A stretch of DNA of 64,000 nucleotides from Xylogone sp. PMI_703 (taxonomy: Eukaryota; Ascomycota; Leotiomycetes), in contig JAJTUQ010000002.1 in the NCBI GenBank assembly GCA_021399445.1, positions 4,588,001 to 4,652,000 on the forward strand, read 5' to 3'. Shown here piece by piece: positions 52,025 through 63,500 of this stretch (position 1 is its first letter; each line of letters opens with the position of its first letter). A program made the position numbers and the translations under genes. The notes beneath the pieces were generated by a model. That model ran no database searches. It was given only the letters and a program-made list of their open reading frames with translations, and was not told the origin of the DNA.

Positions 52025-55000
52025 ATGTCTATTGACTTTCCGAAGGAGGAAGAAGCCGTGCTTCAAAGATGGAAAGAGATTAAGGCATTTGAACGTCAAG
52101 TATGAGCCGACTACCCCGCTATTTGTTTTCATTTGCAGGATGATAATGCTTACAATTCGAAGCTTGAGTTGTCTGAGGGCAGACCTCTGTACACTTTCTA
52201 CGACGGTCCACCATTTGCGACCGGCCTACCACACTATGGACATCTCTTGTGAGCCTTGAATATTCGACTATCTTTCCTCATTGAATGCTGCTAACTCTAT
52301 TTAGAGCTTCGACAATTAAAGATATCATTCCACGTTATTGGTCTATGAAGGGATATCATGTAGAAAGAAGATTTGGATGGGACACCCATGGTAATGACTG
52401 GAGTGCCTGTATATCTTTACCATGACTTATATTTAAATACAGGTCTTCCGATTGAACATGAGATTGACAAAAAACTGGGCATTTCTGGGAGGGAAGCTGT
52501 TATGAAACTGGGATTAGCACAATATAATCAGGAGTGCAGACAGATTGTGATGAAATATTCCAGCGAATGGCGGCAAACAATTGACAGACTGGGCCGTTGG
52601 ATTGATTTTGATAATGACTATAAGGTAAAATGACTATATTTGGTAATTATCTTGCTTCATTGGCACTAATAGGTACTATAGACAATGGATCCTACTTTTA
52701 TGGAATCTGAGTGGTGGGTCTTTAAACAAATTTTTGACAAAGGAGCTGTCTACCAGGGCTACAAAGTCATGCCTTATTCCACAGCTCTTACCACGGCGTT
52801 GAGCAACTTTGAAGCCAACCAAAACTATCAAGATGTTCAAGATCCGGCTATCGTCGTATCATTCCCACTACTAGATGACCCCTCAACAGAACTACTGGCA
52901 TGGACCACCACACCATGGACTCTGGTAAATGATTTATTACTAATTCTGTTGAGATAAGAAGCTAACTTTCATTTCAGCCCTCGCATACTGGTTTAGCAGC
53001 ACACCCTGATTTCGAGTATATCAAGATTCGGGATGAGGCATCGGGGAAAAATTATATTCTGTTGGAGAAATTACTCGGTACACTATATAAAGACCCTAAA
53101 AAGGCCAAGTTTAAGATCATTGAGAAGATCAAAGGCAAGGATATGCTTGGTTGGAAATACCAGCCACTTTTCGATTACTTCTATGAGGAGTTCAAGGATT
53201 ATGGATTCAGAGTATTGAATGCTACCTATGTCACCGATGATAGTGGGGTTGGTATAGTACATCAAGCACCGGCTTTTGGAGAAGAGGATTACAATGTCGC
53301 TCTTGAGCATGGAGTCATTAACGAGAAGCGTGGACCCCCTAATCCCGTGGATGACCGCGGGCTGTTCACATCAAAGGTCCGAGATTTCGCGGGTCTCCAC
53401 GTCAAAGCAGCGGACAAGCCTATAATCAAATACCTGAAGGGAACAGGACGCCTTGTGGTTGAGTCACAGATTAAGCATAGTTATCCTATGTGTCCTCGCT
53501 CAGACACGCCATTGATATATCGTGCTGTTCCATCCTGGTTCATCAGAATACCTGATATTATTCCAAAGATGCTCGAACAAATCGAATCAACACACTGGGT
53601 CCCTAATTTTGTGAAAGAGAAACGATTTGCAAACTGGATTAGAAACTCGTTTGACTGGGCTGTGAGCCGATCCAGATACTGGGGTACCCCTATACCATTA
53701 TGGATCAGTGATGATCGCGAGGAAATTGTGTGCGTCGGTAGTGTGGCAGAACTTAGGGAACTCAGTGGTTACAAAGGTGAACTGACTGACCTACATCGAG
53801 ACAAAATAGACCAGATAACTATCCCAAGTAAAATGGGTAAAGGCGAGTTGAAGCGAGTTGAAGATGTGTTCGATTGCTGGTTCGAGTCGGGTAGCATGCC
53901 TTATGCTGCTCAGCACTATCCATTCGAAAACAAGGATAAATTCGAGAAATCTTTTCCCGGAGATTTTATTGCCGAAGGACTTGATCAAACCAGAGGCTGG
54001 TTTTACACTCTTCTAGTTCTTGGTGTCCATTTGTTTGGTGTCGCCAGTTTCAAAAATTGCGTCGTCAATGGTATCGTACTCGCAGAGGACGGAAAAAAGA
54101 TGTCAAAACGTCTGAAAAACTACCCTGATCCTGGTATCATCATGAGTAAATATGGCTCTGATGCGTTGCGGCTCTACCTGATCAATTCGCCGGTCGTGAG
54201 AGCCGAGCCACTTCGATTCAAAGAATCCGGGGTCAAAGAAGTCGTAGCCAAAGTGCTTTTACCTCTCTGGAACAGCTACAAGTTTTTTGAAGGCCAGGTT
54301 TCCCTGCTGAAGAAACTAGAAAACATAGATTATTGTTTCGATCCTGCTGCAGAGGCAACAAACACTAATGTTATGGATCGTTGGATCCTTGCAAGCTGTC
54401 AAAGTTTACTTAAGTTTGTCAATGAAGAAATGGCAGCCTACCGTCTTTACACAGTCGTTCCACGACTTTTAGAACTGATCGACAACACCACAAACTGGTA
54501 TATCAGATTCAATCGAAAACGCCTGAAAGGCGAGCTAGGACTTGATGATACCAAACATGCTCTGAACACTCTTTTTGAAGTTCTCTTTACACTGACTCGC
54601 GGGCTTGCACCATTTACACCATTTATAACAGACAACATATACCAGCGACTTCTGCCCCATATACCCAAGAGTTTACAAGGTGAAGATGCTCGCAGCGTAC
54701 ACTTCTTACCATTTCCCACGGTTCGAGAAGAACTCTTCGATTCAGATGTTGAGCGAAGGGTTGGTCGTATGCAACGAGTAATTGAGCTCGCACGGGTATC
54801 GAGAGAACGGAGATCAATAGGCCTCAAAACTCCACTCAAGACACTGGTTGTCATTCATCATGATTCAAAATATCTAGAAGATGTCCAGTCACTAGAAGGT
54901 TATATCACAGAAGAGTTGAACATCCGAGATCTTGTGTTATCATCGGACGAAGCAAAATATAACGTCCAATACAGTGTATCAGCAGATTGGCCGGTACTTG

Positions 55001-55545
55001 GTAAAAAACTAAAGAAAGATGTGCAAAAGGTCAAGAAGGCTCTCCCAAGCCTATCAAGTGAGCAAGTACATAGGTTTGTACTGGAAAAGTCCATTGTTGT
55101 GGACGGCATAACGCTTGAACAAGGCGACTTGATTGTGAAGCGAGGCCTGAAGGAAGATGAGGCATCCAAGAACTTAGAGACAAACACAGACGAAGATGTC
55201 CTCATTATTCTCGACGCACAAATATACCCCGAGCTTGCGGATGAAGGTTTGGCTCGCGAGATCATTAATCGGGTCCAACGGTCAAGGAAGAAGGCCGGGC
55301 TCCAACCCACAGATGATGTGAAAATGGAGTATAGAGTCCTGGCTGATCCCGAGAAGATTGGTCTTGAAGATGTGTTTAGAAGTCAAGCCAAATCCATTGA
55401 AAAGGCGTTACGGAGACCCCTTGATCATCATGTTATCACGGAAGTTGAAGGGCAGATTCCGAATGGGGTAGAGGAAGGAGTTATATTGGAGGAGGAACAG
55501 GAGATACAAAAAGCAGTTTTCTTGCTCCGCCTGCTGAAGATTTGA
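52025..55545 (+). CDS. ILS1: Cytosolic isoleucyl-tRNA synthetase
   Basis: Six exons (52025-52099, 52139-52248, 52305-52390, 52443-52624, 52682-52924, 52978-55545) encode 1087 aa, the eukaryotic cytosolic size. It charges tRNA-Ile and is essential for translation. The class I HIGH motif appears as HYGH ([15 protein letters not shown], about residues 50-63), followed by KDIIPRYW and [11 protein letters not shown]. The editing (CP1) domain contains [26 protein letters not shown] and EEDY. KMSKR is at about 604-608 ([17 protein letters not shown]). The anticodon-binding half follows. The start [19 protein letters not shown] has no mitochondrial presequence, which supports the cytosolic form. All five introns are 38-56 bp GT-AG and all junctions fall inside highly conserved text, so the model is secure. 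Confidence 0.97.
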
Positions 55546-56341
55546 GATATTACTGCATACTGTAGAAGTAACCGTTCAGGGCCTTTGTGCTGCCTCTCAA
55601 CCCTTTAAGAGCCGTGGACTCAAAGATAGGCCTTATGACTAATCTGGACTAATTTTCATACAAGGCCTTCACCTCTTTTTTGATGCAGCCTAGGTGTATT
55701 AGAAAGGTAAATAGAAACAACAATCTATATACTCTTACAAGAAAGCAATCCTTTAACCTAAGAAATTCAGTTATGCATTTGTCCTTGTGCACTGAATTGT
55801 AGTCTGCTACTATACATTTACCATAAGCAGCCGTCTGCAGAAGAGCGAGATTAGTCAAGTAAAGGGCAGTATTTGTGGATGATCGAAAGGGTAGTGCATA
55901 CTTCAGCCGAACATTTGGTGACAGCTTGCGCAAATTTCTCAATGGGTCTTATTGTGCGGGTCATTTTCGGAATGTAGAATTGCACGTAGATGTCTATTCA
56001 TAATAATGAACAAAGAAGCCTAGTTAATTCTGTTTATTAGTCAGGAGGTCAAATAACTCGATATCATTGGATAAGATGGCCTGGTCTCTTTTGTATACAA
56101 AGAGACTACGGTTAGCGGGACAGTGGTTTGTGACGCGAAGATTACAGGAAGGCCAAAGCAGCGCGTATTCCGAAGGAACTTCTAAAAACTATAGGATCTT
56201 CGTCAACATGATATGACTTGCGCTACAACATATATTAGGTGTGCATGTGTTCTATCTAGCAGATCATTGTTCGCAATGCGAAGGTATCCGTATGGACAAA
56301 CACGCACCAGCTAGCCTTATGTTATTCCTCTGGCGTCTCCC
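55546..56341. other. Region between ILS1 and SFI1
   Basis: About 800 bp with the ILS1 3' flank and the SFI1 promoter. A 97-aa minus-strand frame (55649-55942) shows no domain and is probably chance. No repeat or RNA gene is visible. Confidence 0.5.
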
Positions 56342-59300
56342 ATGCCTCTAAACTCGGGAACTCAAGCACCATCACCACCACGCGATATTGGAAGGATATT
56401 CCCGGGCTCTCAAGAGCCCTATTACACGAATGAAGGTCTGCGATTATTTCCTCTCGTATATCGGAGCATTTCTAACAATACTATAGATGTCGCAGTTCTC
56501 CATGATATCATTGTTCACGCGCAAGAACTCCTTCCTAATCTCCCAGAGCGAGAGAGGCTACCAACCAATGCATTATTCACCGCATACTACGACATTCTCC
56601 CGAAAATTGGAATCAATGCCGACCATGATAGTCGCTATGCGCGCATATTATTTAAGGTTGGTGGGATGCGTGGCCCTGAAAGCCTCTACGAGAAATTCGA
56701 AGAAATCCTCTCTCGGATGGGTATCGAGATTGAATTTGATCACGGAGAAGATGAAGAAGGGGGAGATAATCTTGAGGGATCTTATACCAGCCGTAGTGCT
56801 GTACGCCCGCTAAATACCCATCCTCGGCCAGCGGAGGCTGTTGATCAGGTAGAGCGCCCTCGTCGAAGTTCCGAAAGCTCAATCTGGGATCTTAGTAACG
56901 ATGCGCCAGCAAATCCAGGTATGAGGCCTAGATCTGGTATATCTATGACAGATAATATCAAGTTGAACCAAAGAGACGAGGGGATGCTCGCGCAACACCG
57001 ACTCATTAATGATCCTGACGAGCACTTCGGCGAACCCGCTGTTGCTACACATGCAGAGGAAGTCTCGAACTCAGACGGGCGTGAGGGCAGAAGGTATCTT
57101 GATGCAAAAGAAAGACGCCGTGGAAGATCGACCTCTTCTCATGCGAACCTGCGAGTACGGCGCCGATCTTATTCTAGAAATACTGGGATTGAGCGCGTAG
57201 CAGGCCTACTGCCTGCTTCATCCGGAGAATACGAGTCGCAACCTGATGCTATTGCTGCGGCATCAAATTATAAACAACTACCTGTGGAACAGACGCAAGA
57301 TGTAGAACAAATAGAGCAAAATGATCAACGGGACGATTTGATGCAGATAATATTGACAAGGTTTTCTCGAAATCAATCAGAATACCTGGTAAGGCGTGAA
57401 TTACAACGTTGGAGGGAAAAGCTTCGCGAACTTGAGCGAGATAATTTTAACCTAGAGCTCATAGCATCAGATCAAGATAAAAAAGTCCTCCTTCGCCAGG
57501 CTTTGGAGACATGGCATAACCAATGGCGACAACAAAAACAGCTTAACGAAATACGCAGATTTTTTGCCCATCTTGAACGACGAGCAGGCAGAGCGCGGAA
57601 TCTTTTCTTGTTACAGAAAGCTTTCACGCACTGGGTACAGAGCGCAATCGATGAGATGCAGCGGACCTCTGCAGCCCGGAGATATATCATCAGAACGCGA
57701 ATTTTCAACGCCTGGAAAGATATTACAGCGGTTAATGAACTTAAAGTCCGCAGGCAGGTACTTAAAAAATTCTTCGGTCACTGGAAGCGTCGTAGCTGCA
57801 TTATTACTGCGAATAACGAGTTGGCCAAACACTCGTGGGAGGATAACCTTGTTCGGAAAATGTATCGACAATGGACTGGTACCTTTCTTGAGCAGATTGC
57901 AATTGGTTGGCAATCAGAGAAAGCAAAGCAGAGGGCATTTCTAAACTGGGTTACCTCTCAACAGAAAATCAACCGCAACAAACGTGTTGCAATTGAAGCA
58001 AAGCAGTTACAGCTCTTAAAGAAGGCACTTCGGATCTGGAAATTAAGAGGCCATGAGCAGAATTGGCGTTATAAGCAGGCTGAGTTGTTACATACCTCTA
58101 CAATGTGTCGTGGTGTGTTCCGCAAGTGGCGTCGTGAAACTCAATTTGCGCCTGCCCAAGTAGTAGTGGATCACGATATCAATACCAGGCTGTTAAAAAA
58201 TACTTTCAATATTTGGCTTCATCGTTCGCAGCAGGAAGTTAAAGCTATCAAGTTTGACCGTATGAGAATCTTACGCGAGGCTTGGATTTCCTGGAGCCAT
58301 CAGCTCAGAACTCGAGCATTCCAATTACGGATCCAGAATCGTCTCGCGGTGCAAATCCTTTACAAGTGGGTTCTCGTAGAGAGAATGGCTCTGGTACAGC
58401 GCCTACAAGATCAACGCCGTCTGCGCCGCTGTCTCCATACCTGGTTTAATCTATCGTCGGAGTTGCAAGAGCGGGATATAGTTGCAGGGAATGCTGCCGT
58501 ATATCAAGCCGCAACTCACACCAAGCGCCTCATAATGAAACATTTTGCTTCTCGTCTTCAACAGCAGCAGCACCTGGAATTGATAGCCAGCGAAAGATAC
58601 CCCTCCCAGCTTCTACGCCACTCAGTTAATGCGTGGTCCAGTCTATCTCGGCATCATCTGCAGTTGCAACTGTGGGCCAGCGATGCAGCTTTCTACTTCC
58701 GTGCATCAAAGAGCCTGAAAACATGGAGAGAATCTACTGAAAATGCAAGACGGGAGAAGCGTAAAGCTGCTTATAGTCACATTCGCCGTCTAAATAAACT
58801 TAATATGGCAAAAAGAATATTTTTCGAGTGGCGTCAACAGACGAAGCATGTGACATCTCTTCGGGATCAGGCTCGCGATATGCTTAACAGTAGGGACACA
58901 AGGACCGGTATGAATATTTTCGAGCGCTGGCGAGCATACAGTGCTGAGATTATGGAGATGGAATATTCATACCAGGAGAGTTTATTACGGAGATATTTTC
59001 TGATCTGGAGAAATCGTTCCTCGCAACTTTACGCAATGTACTCTGAAGCAGATATCAATTTTGATGAGCTCCAAGAGAGTAGATATATGAAAAAATGGAG
59101 TCTTCGATCCCTTCAAATTCGGGCGCAGCTAGCATATGCCTCGGAAGTTCATGACAAAAATTCGAAAAGGATGTTTAGAAAGATGTTTACTTATTGGCAG
59201 CAGAGAACGTCACAGAGACGCCAGCTCGAGCAAAATGGCCTTGGTGCCACTGTTATGCCGATGGGACAGTCTATTATCCAGGGGCAGCCTAAAGCTTGGT

Positions 59301-59614
59301 CTGATTTTGGTGATGAATCCGAGACTGACCGAGTTGATCGCAAATTTGAAATGACTGACATACAAACGCCGATTCCAGGCTATTTGAATACGCCTTCTAA
59401 GAGAAATGAGAGGGTTCTAGCAGCAGCAGCTCGATTCTCATCTACCACGCCCAGAGTTCCACTTTCTGCACCGATGGAGCGACAGTTGCGAGCTCAGTAT
59501 TCGGGTGGAACTTTGCTTTTCCGTAAGAAACTCGGGACCAGGATGTCAAATATTACGGAATTTCCGGACATCAGAGAAGTGCGAGCAGCTACTGATAATG
59601 GTAACATGAACTAA
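56342..59614 (+). CDS. SFI1: Spindle pole body protein Sfi1, centrin-binding
   Basis: A single exon encodes 1090 aa. Sfi1 forms a long helix coated by centrin (Cdc31) and spans the half-bridge, driving spindle pole body duplication. About 20 tandem helical repeats run from roughly residue 350 to 960, each with a tryptophan core such as ALETWHNQW, AFTHWVQSA, IFNAWKDIT, FFGHWKRRS, MYRQWTGTF, AFLNWVTSQ, ALRIWKLRG and VFRKWRRET, up to MFTYWQQRT. This spacing and the A-x-x-x-W-x-x-x pattern are diagnostic. The N-terminal 140 residues form a conserved folded part (RLFPLVYRSISNN, LPTNALFTAYYDILPKIGI), followed by an acidic and Arg/Ser-rich linker. The C-terminus has Ser/Thr-Pro sites (TPIPGYLNTPSKR, STTPRVPLSAP), candidate Cdk sites in keeping with Sfi1 control in yeast. 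Confidence 0.93.
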   Translation: MPLNSGTQAPSPPRDIGRIFPGSQEPYYTNEGLRLFPLVYRSISNNTIDVAVLHDIIVHAQELLPNLPERERLPTNALFTAYYDILPKIGINADHDSRYARILFKVGGMRGPESLYEKFEEILSRMGIEIEFDHGEDEEGGDNLEGSYTSRSAVRPLNTHPRPAEAVDQVERPRRSSESSIWDLSNDAPANPGMRPRSGISMTDNIKLNQRDEGMLAQHRLINDPDEHFGEPAVATHAEEVSNSDGREGRRYLDAKERRRGRSTSSHANLRVRRRSYSRNTGIERVAGLLPASSGEYESQPDAIAAASNYKQLPVEQTQDVEQIEQNDQRDDLMQIILTRFSRNQSEYLVRRELQRWREKLRELERDNFNLELIASDQDKKVLLRQALETWHNQWRQQKQLNEIRRFFAHLERRAGRARNLFLLQKAFTHWVQSAIDEMQRTSAARRYIIRTRIFNAWKDITAVNELKVRRQVLKKFFGHWKRRSCIITANNELAKHSWEDNLVRKMYRQWTGTFLEQIAIGWQSEKAKQRAFLNWVTSQQKINRNKRVAIEAKQLQLLKKALRIWKLRGHEQNWRYKQAELLHTSTMCRGVFRKWRRETQFAPAQVVVDHDINTRLLKNTFNIWLHRSQQEVKAIKFDRMRILREAWISWSHQLRTRAFQLRIQNRLAVQILYKWVLVERMALVQRLQDQRRLRRCLHTWFNLSSELQERDIVAGNAAVYQAATHTKRLIMKHFASRLQQQQHLELIASERYPSQLLRHSVNAWSSLSRHHLQLQLWASDAAFYFRASKSLKTWRESTENARREKRKAAYSHIRRLNKLNMAKRIFFEWRQQTKHVTSLRDQARDMLNSRDTRTGMNIFERWRAYSAEIMEMEYSYQESLLRRYFLIWRNRSSQLYAMYSEADINFDELQESRYMKKWSLRSLQIRAQLAYASEVHDKNSKRMFRKMFTYWQQRTSQRRQLEQNGLGATVMPMGQSIIQGQPKAWSDFGDESETDRVDRKFEMTDIQTPIPGYLNTPSKRNERVLAAAARFSSTTPRVPLSAPMERQLRAQYSGGTLLFRKKLGTRMSNITEFPDIREVRAATDNGNMN

Positions 59615-60049
59615 TTCATGGTATTGGTATTGGCGTTACTGGATGGTTTATAAAACCTTTGAAGAGTGCATTGGGTGGCGTTTTTGGAGGTAGCGTTCTC
59701 TTGTGCTTGGATACCCATATTTTTTGCAGAATTTCATGATGAGAACATTGCACTGGTAGGGTTTCGTAAATGCCTATCCAATCTCCGAGAATCTAATATC
59801 TCAATACGGATGTATATTGCTAGTTCTCTTCTTTCTCGTGAGAATTATGGGTTGCGCTCTGTGTTGTTCCTTGATATAACAAAGCTTAGCAAAACGGGGT
59901 ACGACACCTCCGAGCTCCTCAATCCGAGCTCCAAGCATCCTGCTTTTGGTCCTGAGGATGTGTGGAGCTTGCGAGACAGCCCCGAGACACAGAAGTACTT
60001 GAGCGAAGTTCTAAATTCAAGGAGTGAAAATCATTTTGTTAAAGAGTAG
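59605..60049 (+). pseudogene. Possible small gene or gene remnant after SFI1
   Basis: A glycine-zipper-like stretch without its own ATG (HGIGIGVTGWFIKPLKSALGG, from 59617) can be joined by a 40-bp GT-AG intron (59690-59729) to a 106-codon frame ending at 60049 (FHDENIALVGFRKCLS..LSEVLNSRSENHFVKE). The joined text reads as protein-like, but there is no start codon, the intron is short and lacks a clear branch site, and it overlaps the expected SFI1 3' UTR. It could be a decayed gene, a missed exon of SFI1 or chance. No family is recognised. Confidence 0.25.
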
Positions 60050-60550
60050 CCTCCTGCAAGTCAGCGCAGCCCTGATGCACCAGCTAGCGTAGATAAGCTC
60101 TATAGCTACTGCTAGCAAATTTTAATTTTAAGTCAGTGAACAGAACGTCGGCACGGAGTGTATCCCCTTGGCCGGTGGAAATGGCAGACCCCTGCAACAT
60201 CTCGGATGTGGGCAAAGTAGCTGGCATGTGGTACATAAGTTGCCACTAAAATTTGGCGAATTCTAAAGTACCTCCCTTCCAGCTACTTTGTACACCGGGA
60301 AAACTTGCACCCGCAATTGCAGGGGGGTGTGCCATTTCCACCGGCCAACTGTAGCTCGGCATCATTTTATATCAGGCCCCAAGGCATCAACAAGCTTGAA
60401 CCCAGCTTCCGATCACGTTCCATGAGCACAGCACACATTGTCAAGGCTTCTCAGTTAAGACTCTTTTAAATAGGCAAATATTCTAGCCCGAAATAGTCGG
60501 GACTACCTTGCAACCAGCCATGCTCTTTGACATCCTTTGCGCAAAATAGT
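60050..60550. other. Region upstream of RAV1 containing a foldback element
   Basis: About 500 bp. The centre is taken up by the 181-bp inverted-repeat element (own entry). The last 200 bp before the RAV1 start must hold its core promoter; no TATA box is clear. Confidence 0.5.
60168..60348. mobile_element. MITE-like foldback element with terminal inverted repeats
   Basis: The left end TTGGCCGGTGGAAATGGCA (60168-60186) is repeated exactly, inverted, at the right end (60330-60348). Similarity goes on inward (GACCCCTGCA against CACCCCCCTGCA). Inner arms also pair: CAAAGTAGCTGG at 60213-60224 with CCAGCTACTTTG at 60279-60290, and GTAC at 60231 with GTAC at 60268. The whole 181 bp can fold into one long imperfect hairpin. 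It has no coding capacity, as in MITEs. I cannot see a clear target-site duplication: the flanks are TATCCCC and CTGTAG. A copy count in the genome would decide between a transposon relic and a local palindrome. Confidence 0.7.
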
Positions 60551-63500
60551 ATGCGAACAGTGTTACCTGGCAAGGCAGAGGCCAAACTCCAAGCTGTCTG
60601 TACCAGTCATTGGAATGATAGGCAGCTCACTGTAAGTCTAGAATTTTACGGCATGTCCTTATAGATGCTAAATACAAAATTTCAAAGGGATATGTCAGTG
60701 GAGATGCATTGATCATTCTAGATGGGGCGGATGGCATTGTCCAAACCATCTATAATGAGGGGACCGAGCTTTCAGCTATTGCCATTGATGAAGGTTCTGG
60801 GAAGATAGCGATATGTGCCGGGTCAGGTGTTCATGTATACAAGCCATATGGCGAGGATGAAAATGCCCTTAAGGTCCAAAGACTGCTTCTCCTGGTTAAT
60901 ATTTCGTTACTGACCCTTGTATAGTGGTCGATGCAACATAGTATTTCCCTAGACGAATCAAAAGATACAACTCAGACGTTATGTTGGGGAGTTGCAGAAG
61001 AACTTCTCGTAGGGGGATTATCTCTCCGTTTGTTTTCTACTCTAGATCAAGTGAAGAGAGTCTGGACGAAAGACCTTGCCAATACTGTCAAGTTTGCTGA
61101 ATTCTCATACGATTCTTCATACATTGCTACAACCGGGGAGCATGATCGACTGGTAAAGATATGGAGAAGACTTTCGTTTGGCTCGGATGATACCTGCTTC
61201 GACTTTACCTATCTACCCCACCCGGGCACTATTACTCATATCCATTGGAGGAGGCCATACCATGTGGGACAAACCATTGATAATGTTCTATACACAACAT
61301 GTACGGATCATAAGCTGCGGATTTGGGCAAATACCGACCCTCATAGCTTACAAATACTGCACTTATGGGGTCAAATCGATCTTCGTGAATCTATACAACC
61401 CCGAGCACCCCTTACCGCTGGAAACCCAGTTATGAGATATGCATTCATCATTGAAGGACGGGACTTCACTTCGGCCACTGAGAATTTAGTACAGTCCAGA
61501 ATGACCGGCAATGATCATCAAGCTCTTGCGCATTTAATTGAGGTTGCCAATCGTAACCCAGAGATTTTTGTCGTCCTTGATGCCCACGGCCACATGTCTG
61601 CTTGGGGCATAGAAAATCCAGGTCCTAAAACATATCAGACAAGCAGTATCTTTAACATCGCTCATGTAGATGGTGTTAACCTAGGACTGCCAGCTGATCT
61701 TAAGGAGGACTCTAGTTTCGTCCAAATCCGCAACTTTTACAATAAAATACGCTCCACATTGAATATTTTGGTTCACCATTTTGATGGTAGCATTCAAGTC
61801 TTCGAGAGTAATGTGGCGGATTTATTCGATCCTTCTCCACGGTCTGATAGGGTCAGATCTACTTCCTTGTGGTCAGGACATTCTGCTCCTATAAAGAAGA
61901 TAGTGCGCAATGCAAGCGGGCTCTCCGTTGTGTCTCGAACAGGAGGGAATGAATGCATTGTTTGGAAGCAAGAAGGTATATCTGTCCTTCGACAGAGTAC
62001 TATCGCGGAGCAAAAGCACATACATAGGATGTGTGTTTTGCGGAATGGTCGGTTTGTTATCTTTTTACATCACGATAGTATTGCTTTATGGGATACCCGG
62101 TCATTTGAGGGAATATGTCTAGCCACGCAAAATTTCTCCATCGCGGGAAAGCCATTATGCATAATTAAGCTACCTAGAGCGAAGAGAGAGGCTTCGATTA
62201 TTCATGTCACTACTATAACATCAAGTATGAATGGCATTGTATGGGAAATTCATCTACCGGATGGATACTCTGAGGCGAAACAGTCCGAAAATGGCTATCC
62301 TTCCATTCGCGAGTTCTGCAAATTCCACTTAGGGGAATCTGATGATCTAGCATATGTTCTCCCAGTTGATCCTGTTGGTTCTCCACCTGTCATTTCGGGA
62401 TTCCTGGACACGTTTGCAAGAGACATTGCGATTTCGTATACGCATTCAGGCGTGCTAAGATCATGGACAGCAAGGCTTGATCTTACTAGAAAACGGGTAG
62501 ATTGGCTTCAAACTTGTTCTGTTGATACTGGAATAGTTGAGCCTGCACTAGCAAGCGGTAGCTCAATGCGGAAAGCGGCACTGGTGAATGTTCGCAGAGA
62601 TAAACTGACTATATGGGATGTACGTGGAGCTCGGCTTGAATTTGATCAAGACTATGAAGCCCAAGATGTTATTCAGGACCTCGATTGGACTTCTACCCCC
62701 GATGATCAGTCGATTTTGGCGGTGGGATTTCCATTTAGGGTTGTTCTTTTAGCTCAGATGCGGTATGATTATCTAAATAAAGGCCCTGCCTGGGCTCGTA
62801 TTCGAGAAATAAACATTCGCGGTCTAACACCACATCCAATCGGGGATTCCACGTGGCTAAGTGGTGGAAATCTAATTATTGGTGCAGGGAATCAACTTTT
62901 CATTTACGACAAAGAAGTAGATCATTCTGCTCCAGCATTAAGCTCTCTTGGAAGACCATATGGCAAAGACGCATGGGATTTGTTCGAAGTTGTGACCCGA
63001 TTCAATGGACCGCTACCACTATATCACCCACAATTTCTCAGCCAACTAGTACTTGCTGGCAAAAATGTTCAAGTTCAACACGTGCTTTTAGCACTTTATA
63101 AGGCACTGAAGTTTTTTGTCGAAGGTGATGAGTTGGACAGCTACTTAGGACTGGATCTCGAGCAATTTTACACCGATTCTAAAGTAAGTTTCAAAGTTTC
63201 CTAGCTTAGACTCCGCTAACTGAAGCAGGATATATCAACCATAGATGGAAGCAGGAAAAGCCAAAAGCCCGTATTTGATAGTTTTTCCGAGGATGATGAC
63301 GTTGAGACTATTACAGAAACTGTTGCATCGTCTATCAACGAGAAACTTACTAAATTTGCGTTGCCTCAGCTGTCAAGACAGGAACAAATCCATCTAGCCG
63401 ACATAGTAGAATGTGTAGCTGTTGTCGAAAAGCAAAGGAGATCTATGGATGATAATGCGGCAATATTTATGCTCTTTTTCCGGCAACACATCTTACACCG

